Assembly (NCBI GenBank): GCA_050950645.1 | Contig: JBMNHZ010000001.1 | Location: 62,001-126,000 of the forward strand | Direction: 5' to 3' | From: BRH-c25 sp012519325 | GTDB taxonomy: Bacteria > Bacillota > Clostridia > Lutisporales > Lutisporaceae | Length of the DNA: 64,000 nt | Shown: piece by piece, positions 53,911 through 61,064 of the stretch | Numbering within the stretch: the stretch's first letter is position 1 | Layout of the letters: every line of letters starts with the position of its first letter | Program-made: the position numbers and the translations under genes | Notes under the pieces: model-generated | What the model was told of the DNA's origin: nothing | Databases searched by the model: none | The model's input: only the letters and a program-made list of their open reading frames with translations

Positions 53911-53930
53911 TTAGCAAACCTCATGCCAAA
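53911..53930 (-). promoter_or_regulatory. Sigma-54 (-24/-12) promoter of the ornithine operon
   Basis: Read on the minus strand, TTGGCATGAGGTTTGCTAA carries GG at -24 and GC at -12 with the required 12-base spacing (TGGCAT-N5-TTGC, one base off the consensus). The start point would be near 53902, just before the ord ribosome binding site. No comparable sigma-A promoter is seen before ord. Confidence 0.8.
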
Positions 53931-54091
53931 TAAAGCATTAAACGAAACGAATTTTGTAAGTGTTGATATTGCTGTTAAATTGATACTCCTCCCGTAAATT
54001 GCATATTTCAGAATTGCGCAACAAACAAAAAACCGCAAATAAATTTGCATTAATGCAAATTTATTTGCACTTAGGAATATATCCATATATA
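53931..54091. promoter_or_regulatory. Upstream activating region with perfect 34-bp palindrome
   Basis: Positions 54035-54068 are a perfect palindrome of two 17-base arms (left arm GCAAATAAATTTGCATT) with no spacer. It lies about 125 bp upstream of the -24 element, the usual place for a sigma-54 activator's enhancer site. The ISLre2 element begins 24 bases beyond it. The rest of the region is AT-rich and shows no gene. Confidence 0.65.
54083..54091. repeat. Target-site duplication, left copy (CCATATATA)
   Basis: CCATATATA here is repeated at 55915-55923 on the other side of the insertion sequence. Nine bases is the duplication size I recall for ISLre2 elements. Confidence 0.75.
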
Positions 54092-54219
54092 CTTAGAGTA
54101 TAATTTTCATTGGCAAAATAATTGGCAAAAATAAAAGGAAGAGGCAAAAACCCCTTCCCATCATACAAATCAAACTGTAAAATGTAATTGCTAAGAAAAC
54201 ATAGACAGGAGTGATTTGT

Positions 54220-55674
54220 ATGATTGATATAATTGTAAATGAAAAGGATTTATCATTCAATAGGTTAGAAAAGGAAATTTATGCTTATGGATGCCAGATA
54301 GCTCGCGAAATTCTTAAAAGTGTTTTAGAAGCAATGGATAAGAGGCTTGCAGAAGAAAGAGATAAATCAAAATATAGACATAGAGGAGGGAGGGACACAT
54401 CAATAAAAACCCTTATGGGAGAAGTCGAATTTTCCCGTGTAATTTATGAAAGTAAAGATGATGAAGGCAGAAAATCATTTATATATTTGTTGGATGAACT
54501 TTTGGGATTCGATACGATAGGGCTGATATCGACAAACCTGGCGGAAAAGATAGTAGAAAACGCCAGCATAACATCTTACCGTAATGCTGCAGATAATATA
54601 ACTGAGCTAACGGGACAAAGTATCAGCCATGGCGGTGTATGGAATGTGGTTCAAGCTTTAGGGCAAAAGGTAAAAGAAAGTGAAACCGAACTGGCTAAAG
54701 CAGCAGAGAAGAATCAATTGTGTGGGGAAAAGGAAGTTCCGGTTCTTTTTGAAGAGGCAGACGGGGTATATATAAATATACAAGGGAAGGACCGCCCGAA
54801 GTCAGGCAAGAAGCTTGAAATGAAAGTAGCCGTAGCATATGAAGGCTGGAAAGAAGTCAGCAAGAATAGATACGAACTGGTAAATAAAGTAGCCTGTGCA
54901 GGCTTTGAAGATATATCTGAGTTTTACAGAATAAAAGAAGCAATGATAGCAATGGAATACAATGTCGATGAGATACAAATGAGGATACTTAATGGTGACG
55001 GAGCTGACTGGATAAAGCATGGTATAGATGATACAGTACATTATCAGCTTGATCCTTTCCATAAAAATAAGGCAATACTGAAAAGTGTAAGGGATGCGGA
55101 ACAAAGAAAAGCCATACTAAAACTTTTGAATAACAACGAAATTAATGAGACTTTAACATATATTGCGGGATTAGTAAATAATGCAGAAGACGAAAAAGAG
55201 CAAAAGAAGCTTAAGGGATTATACTCATATTTTAAAGAAAACCGAGACGGCTTAATACCTTACCAGGAAAGAGGGTTAGATATTCCAAAGCCCCCTTTAG
55301 GGATAGAGTACCGCAATCTCGGGACTATGGAACATCACATATGTGACATAATATCCCAGAGGATGAAACATCGTAAAGCAAGCTGGAGTATCGAAGGAGC
55401 TAATAATTTAGGTAAGTTATTAGCTGCCAAGGCGAGTAAACGATTAAATGAGGTTGTTGAAAGGTTTTCAAAGATTGTATTACCGGAAGAAAAAACTGCG
55501 GAGATAATTCAGATACTAAGTGCATCGAAAGCTCCTAAAAAAGACGGGAAAGGTAAAGACGGGAATATACACAAGGGGCAAAGACCATTTACGAATTATC
55601 CAGTTACCAATGGGAGGAAAGCAATACGCAGCATGTTTGACATGAGAAATTTCACCGATTTAGTCTATAGGTAA
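54220..55674 (+). CDS. ISLre2 family transposase (UPF0236)
   Basis: The 484-residue protein matches the ISLre2/UPF0236 group in length and pattern. The N-terminal RHRGGRDTSIKTLMGEVEF and the IS core PVLFEEADGVYINIQGKDR (first acidic residue), ILNGDGADWIKHGIDD (second) and the DPFHKNKAILKSVRD block are visible. The C-terminal GTMEHHICDIISQRMKHRKA and WSIEGANNLGKLLAA are typical. AGGAG lies eight bases before the ATG at 54220; the longer GTG reading from 54211 overlaps the ribosome binding site. No frameshift is seen, so it is probably functional. Confidence 0.93.
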   Translation: MIDIIVNEKDLSFNRLEKEIYAYGCQIAREILKSVLEAMDKRLAEERDKSKYRHRGGRDTSIKTLMGEVEFSRVIYESKDDEGRKSFIYLLDELLGFDTIGLISTNLAEKIVENASITSYRNAADNITELTGQSISHGGVWNVVQALGQKVKESETELAKAAEKNQLCGEKEVPVLFEEADGVYINIQGKDRPKSGKKLEMKVAVAYEGWKEVSKNRYELVNKVACAGFEDISEFYRIKEAMIAMEYNVDEIQMRILNGDGADWIKHGIDDTVHYQLDPFHKNKAILKSVRDAEQRKAILKLLNNNEINETLTYIAGLVNNAEDEKEQKKLKGLYSYFKENRDGLIPYQERGLDIPKPPLGIEYRNLGTMEHHICDIISQRMKHRKASWSIEGANNLGKLLAAKASKRLNEVVERFSKIVLPEEKTAEIIQILSASKAPKKDGKGKDGNIHKGQRPFTNYPVTNGRKAIRSMFDMRNFTDLVYR

Positions 55675-55914
55675 TATAACTAAACATAGCGTTTATGCCG
55701 CGAAAGCCTATTTACATGGGGTGGTACCCTCTGGTAAAATCTTGGCGGCGGAAAGACGCATAAAATATAGGCTAATTCCGCCTAAAAACAGGAGTCCAGA
55801 GGGTACAGGGGTCCCCATGTCAATAGGAACGTGGAATAAATGCGATCAAATTTACAAATACATTTACAAAAAATTTGTATGAAGGAAAGTTGCCAACATT
55901 TACTTGACAGTAAC
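55675..55914. other. Non-coding right end of the insertion sequence with nested stems
   Basis: Past the transposase stop the right end holds three nested inverted repeats: CCTATTTACATGGGG/CCCCATGTCAATAGG (55707-55721 and 55813-55827, one mismatch), TACCCTCTGG/CCAGAGGGTA (55725-55734 and 55796-55805, perfect), and GGCGGAA/TTCCGCC (55747-55753 and 55776-55782, perfect). No gene is seen. The right inverted repeat ends at 55914. Confidence 0.75.
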
Positions 55915-55923
55915 CCATATATA
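55915..55923. repeat. Target-site duplication, right copy (CCATATATA)
   Basis: This is the second copy of the 9-bp duplication that flanks the insertion sequence. Confidence 0.75.
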
Positions 55924-55930
55924 CCTTTCA

Positions 55931-55959
55931 TTGACTTTACGAATGATAAATCTTAAAAT
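55931..55959 (+). promoter_or_regulatory. Sigma-A type promoter of the PHP gene
   Basis: TTGACT (55931-55936) and TAAAAT (55954-55959) are exactly 17 bases apart on the plus strand, about 60 bases before the PHP start codon. It lies just outside the insertion sequence. Confidence 0.55.
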
Positions 55960-56019
55960 ATACTATATGTATTATTAACAAATCAATAAGTACTATATTC
56001 ATTGTAAGGGGATATTAAC

Positions 56020-56817
56020 GTGTATGACTTCCATTTGCATTCACACTTTTCCAACGATTCAACCGCATCTATGCAAAGCATGGCAGAGAAGGCCAGGAGC
56101 ATAGGCCTGAAGGGCATATGCTTTACCGATCATTATGATTTGGAGTACCAAAGTACAGAAATTAACTTTGAGTTTTCCTATGACGAGTATTTAGACGAGT
56201 TAAACAATCTAAAAGCCTCTTTACCTGAAGGCCTTGAAATATATTCCGGCATAGAGCTGGGTATGCAGCCTCATCTTAGTACGAAAAATGAAGCCCTTCT
56301 TAAAGGAAAGAACTTTGATATTATCATAGGTTCCATCCACTGTGTGGGTAAGAAAGATATTTATGACAGGTCTTTTCTCGAAGGCATTACTGAAGATGAA
56401 GGAATAATAAACTATTTTGGCGATATGCTGAAGTGTATTGATAATTTCAAAAATTTCGACATACTGGGACATATGGATGGCATTAGAAGATATCTTTACA
56501 ACAAGGATGAAAGCTTCTCATTGGATGTATATGAGGAGCTTATCCAAAGTGTGCTGTCCAAGCTTGTACATTCCAACAAAGGAATAGAAGTGAATACTGC
56601 AGGCCTTCGTTACGGTCTCTCCACCTTTCACCCTCTTCCGGATATACTTAAGCTGTACCGTACGCTGGGAGGCGAAATAGTGACTGTGGGTTCTGATTCT
56701 CACAGTCCCGAATACTTAGGCTACGGAATAAAAAATGCATTGGCCACCCTTTCTGATCTCGGATTCAAGTATTATACCATTTATAAGGACAGAAAACCCA
56801 TATTTATAAAAATATAA
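56020..56817 (+). CDS. PHP-domain phosphatase (histidinol-phosphatase family)
   Basis: The 265-residue PHP protein has the metal-binding motif DFHLHSHFSNDST at its N-terminus, ICFTDHYDLE (second histidine), the Glu of YSGIELGMQ, IGSIHCVGKKD, ILGHMDGIRRY and the closing TVGSDSHSPEYLGYG. The set is complete, so it is a metal-dependent phosphatase or phosphoesterase. Histidinol-phosphate is the usual substrate, but no other his genes are nearby, so a different phosphoester is possible. Translation begins at a GTG six bases after AAGGGGAT. Its 3' end is shared with the convergent sigma-54 activator gene. Confidence 0.88.
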   Translation: MYDFHLHSHFSNDSTASMQSMAEKARSIGLKGICFTDHYDLEYQSTEINFEFSYDEYLDELNNLKASLPEGLEIYSGIELGMQPHLSTKNEALLKGKNFDIIIGSIHCVGKKDIYDRSFLEGITEDEGIINYFGDMLKCIDNFKNFDILGHMDGIRRYLYNKDESFSLDVYEELIQSVLSKLVHSNKGIEVNTAGLRYGLSTFHPLPDILKLYRTLGGEIVTVGSDSHSPEYLGYGIKNALATLSDLGFKYYTIYKDRKPIFIKI

Positions 56818-56848
56818 GAGGCTTTTTGCCTCTATATTTTTATATTGA
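56817..56848 (+). terminator. Terminator between convergent PHP and activator genes
   Basis: AGAGGC-TTTTT-GCCTCT is followed by TATATTTTTATATT on the plus strand. It begins on the last base of the PHP stop codon. Confidence 0.75.
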
Positions 56849-58244
56849 TATTATATTTTTTCAGCTTGTGCTGAAGGGTCTGGCGCTTTAGACCCAACAT
56901 TTCGGAGCTTCTGGATATATTGTTTTCACATCTCTGCAAAGCCTCCAGGATCAAAGCTTTCTCAACCTCTTCAACTATCTTGTGCAGCGGCTGGCCTTTA
57001 TTTAAGTGAAAGCAATGATTGCTTTTACTGGTCTTGAACAGCATTTCATGCATTTCCCGGGAGATATGTTCCGGCTTAATTATATGCCCTCTGTTAATCA
57101 TGTTTATTGCACTTTCAATCACATTCTCCAATTCCCTCACATTTCCCGGCCAATCATAATCCAGAAAGGCCTCTTTAACTTCATTGGAGACATACCAGAT
57201 ATCTTTTTGCAGTATATTATTGTATTTTTTGATGAAATGCTCTGTTAAAAGCAGAATATCCGATTTCCTTTGCCTCAAGGGCGGTATATTGACAGATATA
57301 ACATTAAGCCTATAATACAGGTCCTTCCTGAGAATTCCTTTTTTCATAATTGCCAAAGGATCCTCGTTTGTAGTCGCCAGTATTCTTACATCAACAGGTA
57401 TATCCGAAAGTCCCCCTATTCTTCTTACATATCCTTCCTGCAACACCCTTAAGAGCTTTGCCTGAAGCTGATGGCCCATGGAGTTTATTTCATCTAGCAT
57501 AAGCGTTCCTCCGTCCGCCTGCTCAAATAGCCCGGGCCTGTTAATGGCACCTGTAAAGCTCCCTTTTACTGTTCCGAATAGTATTCCTTCCAGAAGGGAC
57601 TCCGGCAGTGCAGCACAGTTTTGTGCTATTAAGGGTTTGTTCTTCCTGCTGCTTTCGTTATGTATGCTCTGGGCAAAGAGCTCCTTTCCCGTACCTGTTT
57701 CACCGTATATTAAGACTGTAGATGATGACAAGGCTGCTTTCCTGGATATTTCTACTGCATTAAGGAACTTCTCGTCTTCTCCAATGAGGTTTTTGAAGGT
57801 ATAACCTTTAAGGTTTCCATCATCAATATCCTTGCTTGCAAGCTCTTCATGCAAATATACAAGCTTATCCGACAGTTCCTTCTCTTTAGTTATATTCTTT
57901 GCAATTTCAAGAGCTCCATTTTTGCCCACTGAGATTTTTATAGGAATTGTGCTGTTTAATGTGCTTATCTGCTTGCCTTTGTTGTTTAAATAAGTCTGAT
58001 ACTTATTGTATATTGGCTTGCCTGTTTTCAGTACTGTAAGAAGCGTACTGGTCTCCGGAGTCAAACTGGGAAAAATGTCCAGAATGCTTTTGCCCATAAC
58101 TTCATTGATATACAGGCCTTCCATGTCAGCCATAGCCTGGTTGTAAATGATGGTCTTGCCTGAGCTGTCAACTATATGAATACCAATATCTATGTTCTCC
58201 AATATTGTATCAATAATTGACTTGTATATAAAATTCATCGTCAT
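56832..58244 (-). CDS. PAS-domain sigma-54-dependent transcriptional activator
   Basis: The 470-residue enhancer-binding protein has a PAS sensor near residues 10-120 (IGIHIVDSSGKTIIYNQAMAD), an AAA+ domain near 150-390 with Walker A GETGTGKELFAQSIH, the sigma-54 contact loop GSFTGA near residue 240, Walker B GGTLMLDEINSMG, and the arginine-rich RRKSDILLLTEHF block, and a Fis-type helix-turn-helix at the end (NNISRSSEMLGLKRQTLQHK). Loss of any partner kinase motif suggests it senses a ligand through PAS. The ATG at 58244 follows GAGGT. About 3 kb from the ornithine operon's sigma-54 promoter, it is the likely regulator, though that is inference. Confidence 0.93.
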   Translation of the reverse strand: MTMNFIYKSIIDTILENIDIGIHIVDSSGKTIIYNQAMADMEGLYINEVMGKSILDIFPSLTPETSTLLTVLKTGKPIYNKYQTYLNNKGKQISTLNSTIPIKISVGKNGALEIAKNITKEKELSDKLVYLHEELASKDIDDGNLKGYTFKNLIGEDEKFLNAVEISRKAALSSSTVLIYGETGTGKELFAQSIHNESSRKNKPLIAQNCAALPESLLEGILFGTVKGSFTGAINRPGLFEQADGGTLMLDEINSMGHQLQAKLLRVLQEGYVRRIGGLSDIPVDVRILATTNEDPLAIMKKGILRKDLYYRLNVISVNIPPLRQRKSDILLLTEHFIKKYNNILQKDIWYVSNEVKEAFLDYDWPGNVRELENVIESAINMINRGHIIKPEHISREMHEMLFKTSKSNHCFHLNKGQPLHKIVEEVEKALILEALQRCENNISRSSEMLGLKRQTLQHKLKKYNINIKI

Positions 58245-58291
58245 ACTATTACCTCACATACAAAATATGCTACGCATCCTGAACATCCCCC

Positions 58292-58323
58292 ATCGTATAG
58301 TAAATCATAATTTCCTATACGAT
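58292..58323. promoter_or_regulatory. Inverted repeat upstream of the activator gene
   Basis: ATCGTATAG and CTATACGAT form a perfect 9-bp inverted repeat with a 14-base centre, ending about 48 bases before the activator's start codon. It may be an operator or part of the glyA 3' region. Confidence 0.4.
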
Positions 58324-58368
58324 AAAAAGGTATGCCAATATAAAATTTATATAGGTCATACCTTTATT
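58324..58368 (-). terminator. Terminator after glyA
   Basis: On the minus strand AAAGGTATGACCTATAT and ATATTGGCATACCTTT pair around an AT-rich loop and are followed by TTT. It is about 60 bases past the glyA stop. Confidence 0.6.
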
Positions 58369-58422
58369 ATATCAATTGTTAATACATATAGGCAATTATT
58401 TCGGATATCCGGTATAGGACTC

Positions 58423-59664
58423 TTATCTGAACTTCGGATACAGCGGATGCTTGTCACATAATGCTTTTACTCTGCTGCTGCATTCGGCCTTTGATTTGGG
58501 ATCTGAAATTGCTGTAGATATAATGTCAGCTATCTCCTTCATATCATCTTCCATGAACCCTCTAGTAGTCACTGCCGGTGTACCAATCCTCAATCCGCTG
58601 GTAATGAAAGGACTCTGCGGGTCAAAGGGAATTGTATTCTTGTTTGCTGTTATACCTATATCATCAAGGAGTGTCTCTGCATCTTTACCTGTTATGCCTT
58701 TATTTCTAAGATCCAGCAGCATCAGATGATTGTCGGTGCCTCCCGAAACAATATCAATTCCCTTGGCTATCAATGATGCTGCCAAAACAGAAGCATTTTT
58801 AACAACCTGCTCTATGTATCCTTTAAATTCCTCACTCATGGCTTCTTTAAAGCATACTGCCTTAGCTGCAATTACATGCATAAGGGGTCCCCCCTGCATT
58901 CCGGGAAAAACAGATTTGTCTATAACCTTCGCATATTGCTGTTTGCAGAGTATTGCACCGCCTCTGGGACCTCTCAAGGTCTTATGGGTTGTAGTAGTCA
59001 CAAAGTCTGCATAAGGTACAGGGCTCTGATGCAGTCCAGCTGCAACAATACCTGCAATATGGGCCATATCAACCATTAAAAGAGCACCCACCTCGTCTGC
59101 TATCTCTTTGAAAACCTTAAAATCCAGACGTCTGGAATATGCACTTGTCCCTGCCACAATCAGCTTCGGTTTGCTTTCCTTTGCAATAGCCCTGACATTA
59201 TCATAATCAATTATTCCTGTATTTTGTGATACTCCGTAATGGACAAACTTAAAAAATTTACCTGACACGTTAACAGGGCTCCCGTGGGTTAAATGCCCTC
59301 CATGGGACAAATCCATACCCATTACTGTATCGCCGGGTTCCAATACCGCGAAATAGACTGCTTCATTTGCGCTTGAACCCGAATGAGGCTGCACATTGGC
59401 ATGTTCAGCCCCAAATAAAGCTTTAAGCCTGTCCCTTGCAATATTCTCAACTACATCCACATGCTCACAGCCGCCATAATATCTTTTTCCGGGATACCCT
59501 TCCGCATATTTATTAGTAAGCACTGTGCCCATTGCTTCTAATACAGCGGGTGATACGAAGTTTTCCGAAGCTATAAGCTCAATTTTGTTCCTCTCCCTTT
59601 CAAGTTCCTTTAATATTGCCTTGGCAATTTCGCTGTCAAAAGCTTTAATACTGTCAATTTTCAT
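58423..59664 (-). CDS. glyA: Serine hydroxymethyltransferase
   Basis: GlyA interconverts serine and glycine with tetrahydrofolate, feeding one-carbon metabolism and, in amino-acid fermenters, glycine supply. The PLP Lys is in TTTTHKTLRGPRGG; ASENFVSPAV and GSSANEAVYFAVLEPGDTVM are typical. The start at 59664 (MKIDSI) with GAGGAGG upstream gives 413 residues, the normal length; longer readings have no ribosome binding site. The gene follows trxA by about 130 bases, with an inverted repeat between them. Confidence 0.97.
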   Translation of the reverse strand: MKIDSIKAFDSEIAKAILKELERERNKIELIASENFVSPAVLEAMGTVLTNKYAEGYPGKRYYGGCEHVDVVENIARDRLKALFGAEHANVQPHSGSSANEAVYFAVLEPGDTVMGMDLSHGGHLTHGSPVNVSGKFFKFVHYGVSQNTGIIDYDNVRAIAKESKPKLIVAGTSAYSRRLDFKVFKEIADEVGALLMVDMAHIAGIVAAGLHQSPVPYADFVTTTTHKTLRGPRGGAILCKQQYAKVIDKSVFPGMQGGPLMHVIAAKAVCFKEAMSEEFKGYIEQVVKNASVLAASLIAKGIDIVSGGTDNHLMLLDLRNKGITGKDAETLLDDIGITANKNTIPFDPQSPFITSGLRIGTPAVTTRGFMEDDMKEIADIISTAISDPKSKAECSSRVKALCDKHPLYPKFR

Positions 59665-59763
59665 ATGTATTTCCTCCTCCTCATTTAATTTCTCTATACT
59701 GTCAACAAGTGTCAATTGATACATTTAACAGTCAATATGGAATACGCCGGAGACCGGAAGCTT

Positions 59764-59793
59764 AGAAGCGCTTATAGAGCTATAAGCGCTTCT
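59764..59793. repeat. Perfect inverted repeat between trxA and glyA
   Basis: AGAAGCGCTTATAG and CTATAAGCGCTTCT are a perfect 14-bp inverted repeat with a 2-base centre. On the minus strand it follows the trxA stop by two bases but lacks a downstream T run, so terminator function is uncertain. Confidence 0.6.
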
Positions 59794-59795
59794 TT

Positions 59796-60122
59796 TTATA
59801 TGTGTTTTTTCAGCATATCATCAAATGCCTGCTTTGGCCTTGCTCCGATGATACCGTCAACCTTGCTGCCTTTATTAAAAAGAAATACCGAAGGTATGCT
59901 CATAATCTCATATCTGGCTGCAAGCTCAGGATTCTCATCAACATTTACCTTTGCTATTTCAATTTTTCTTTCATATTCATCAGCCAGTTGATCTATAACA
60001 GGTGACACCATCCTGCAGGGTCCGCACCATGCTGCCCAAAAATCAACCAGTACCGGCTTGTCTGATTTTAATACCTCGCTGTCAAAATTGCTCTTGTTTA
60101 CGATTTTTATATTCTTACTCAC
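59796..60122 (-). CDS. trxA: Thioredoxin
   Basis: The 108-residue thioredoxin has the active site WAAWCGPCRMVSPVIDQLAD and the cis-Pro loop IMSIPSVFLFNKG. A GTG start at 60122 follows AAAGGAG. Both active-site positions are ordinary cysteines; no UGA is present. It is separated by about 110 bases from the RseC-like gene upstream. Confidence 0.97.
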   Translation of the reverse strand: MSKNIKIVNKSNFDSEVLKSDKPVLVDFWAAWCGPCRMVSPVIDQLADEYERKIEIAKVNVDENPELAARYEIMSIPSVFLFNKGSKVDGIIGARPKQAFDDMLKKHI

Positions 60123-60229
60123 TTGTTATACTCCTTTCAAATCTACCGCAAATTTCTATACAGATTAACACACTATTATTTTATCCAATAGGCCGATTAT
60201 TAAATTATAAAACATTTGCAACTATTCCA

Positions 60230-60670
60230 TTATATATTTTCTTTTTTTCTAATCCCCGTTATGACCGGCTTGAACTTTTTCATTTTCTTGATAGACTTGT
60301 CCTTGAGTTTTATGATTATATAGGATACAGCCAATGCAGAAAGTCCCAATGCCGCGCCGATTACTTGCGCCATATCCTCTTCTAAGCCTAAGGCCAATAT
60401 ACCGTAATATCCACCAAATATTCCAGCCATTAGTGCAAGAAGCGGAAAACCATATGCAATAGTAACTGCAGTCATGAAGCTGATATTCTCAAGCTCAATT
60501 TCCACTTCATCACCTACCTGGGCTCCCAAATCGTTATCAGCTATCATTACCATTTCAAGCTTATCCTTGCCTACCTGGCATTTTCCACATTCACCGCAGG
60601 CTGTACCTCTGGTGAATAAAATCGTAGCCTGATTGCCTTCAACCTTAATTACTTTTCCTATTTCCCGCAT
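60230..60670 (-). CDS. SoxR-reducing/RseC family membrane protein
   Basis: The 146-residue protein has the family's N-terminal cysteine cluster (GTACGECGKCQVGKD) and two hydrophobic segments (MTAVTIAYGFPLLALMAGIF and GAALGLSALAVSYIIIKL). RseC family proteins act in electron transfer to regulators or Rnf-type complexes. The function here is probably redox-related. It is followed by a 107-base gap before trxA and preceded by the CsoR-family gene 18 bases upstream, so these two are likely co-transcribed. Confidence 0.88.
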   Translation of the reverse strand: MREIGKVIKVEGNQATILFTRGTACGECGKCQVGKDKLEMVMIADNDLGAQVGDEVEIELENISFMTAVTIAYGFPLLALMAGIFGGYYGILALGLEEDMAQVIGAALGLSALAVSYIIIKLKDKSIKKMKKFKPVITGIRKKENI

Positions 60671-60688
60671 ATATCCGCCTCAATCCTG

Positions 60689-60961
60689 TTACTTGACATA
60701 TCTTACTATTGTATTAATTAGTTCTTCAATACTCTTTTCATTGTTCTGATCTTCAAGGGATTCCCTGAGACACTGCTTTATATATCTATCCATTATAAGC
60801 CCGCCGACTTTGTTTATTGCAGACCTTATTGCAGAAATCTGAACCATTATGTCTCCACAGCATTTGTCTTCCATAATCATTTTTTGTATCCCTTTAGTCT
60901 GACCTTCAATCTTTTTCATTCTATTAAGAATATCTTCCTTGCTGACTTCCTTGCTACTCAA
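60689..60961 (-). CDS. CsoR/FrmR/CstR-family repressor (DUF156)
   Basis: The 90-residue helical repressor matches the family: NRMKKIEGQTKGIQKMIMED, then DKCCGDIMVQISAIRSAINK with conserved Cys-35. Copper sensors have a Cys-His-Cys site; here the His is Tyr-60 (DRYIKQC) while Cys-64 is kept. Two cysteines without the histidine are as in CstR, which senses persulfides, so a reactive-sulfur or redox signal is more likely than Cu(I), though this is inference. The TTG start at 60961 follows AGGAGG. Its own operator overlaps the promoter region. Confidence 0.9.
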   Translation of the reverse strand: MSSKEVSKEDILNRMKKIEGQTKGIQKMIMEDKCCGDIMVQISAIRSAINKVGGLIMDRYIKQCLRESLEDQNNEKSIEELINTIVRYVK

Positions 60962-60974
60962 ACTATCGCCTCCT

Positions 60975-60993
60975 ATACCCCGTACCGGTACCT
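60975..60993. promoter_or_regulatory. Probable operator of the CsoR-family repressor
   Basis: ATACCCCGTACCGGTACCT contains the palindrome GTACCGGTAC and the TACCCC half-site seen in CsoR/CstR operators. It lies between the -10 box and the ribosome binding site, so binding would block transcription. Confidence 0.6.
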
Positions 60994-60999
60994 AATTCT

Positions 61000-61027
61000 A
61001 TTATAATATATTTGCAAGTTTTGTCAA
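61000..61027 (-). promoter_or_regulatory. Promoter of the CsoR-family operon
   Basis: On the minus strand TTGACA (61027-61022) and TATAAT (61005-61000) are both perfect consensus hexamers, 16 bases apart. The operator follows directly. Confidence 0.75.
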
Positions 61028-61064
61028 CACTATTTTTGATTCAATAACACTGAATAAGAATACC

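Larger units (their letters stand above)
54092..55914 (+). mobile_element. ISLre2-family insertion sequence
   Basis: The element of about 1.8 kb has a single full-length transposase gene. It is flanked by the 9-bp direct repeat CCATATATA. Its ends form an imperfect inverted repeat of about 25 bases whose inner part, TTGGCAA, is identical at both ends (left 54110-54116; right as TTGCCAA, 55890-55896). The open transposase frame and intact ends suggest recent activity. The last 240 bases, past the transposase stop, hold a nested stem structure. Confidence 0.88.

Noticed and set aside
54106..54130. Second sigma-54-like sequence (TTGGCAAAATAATTGGC) at the left end of the insertion sequence
   Set aside because: The -12 element lacks the GC dinucleotide at the required place, and the sequence is part of the terminal inverted repeat.
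59764..59793. Strong terminator of trxA
   Set aside because: The inverted repeat is perfect, but on the trxA strand it is followed by CTAAGCTTCC rather than T residues, so it is listed as a repeat only.
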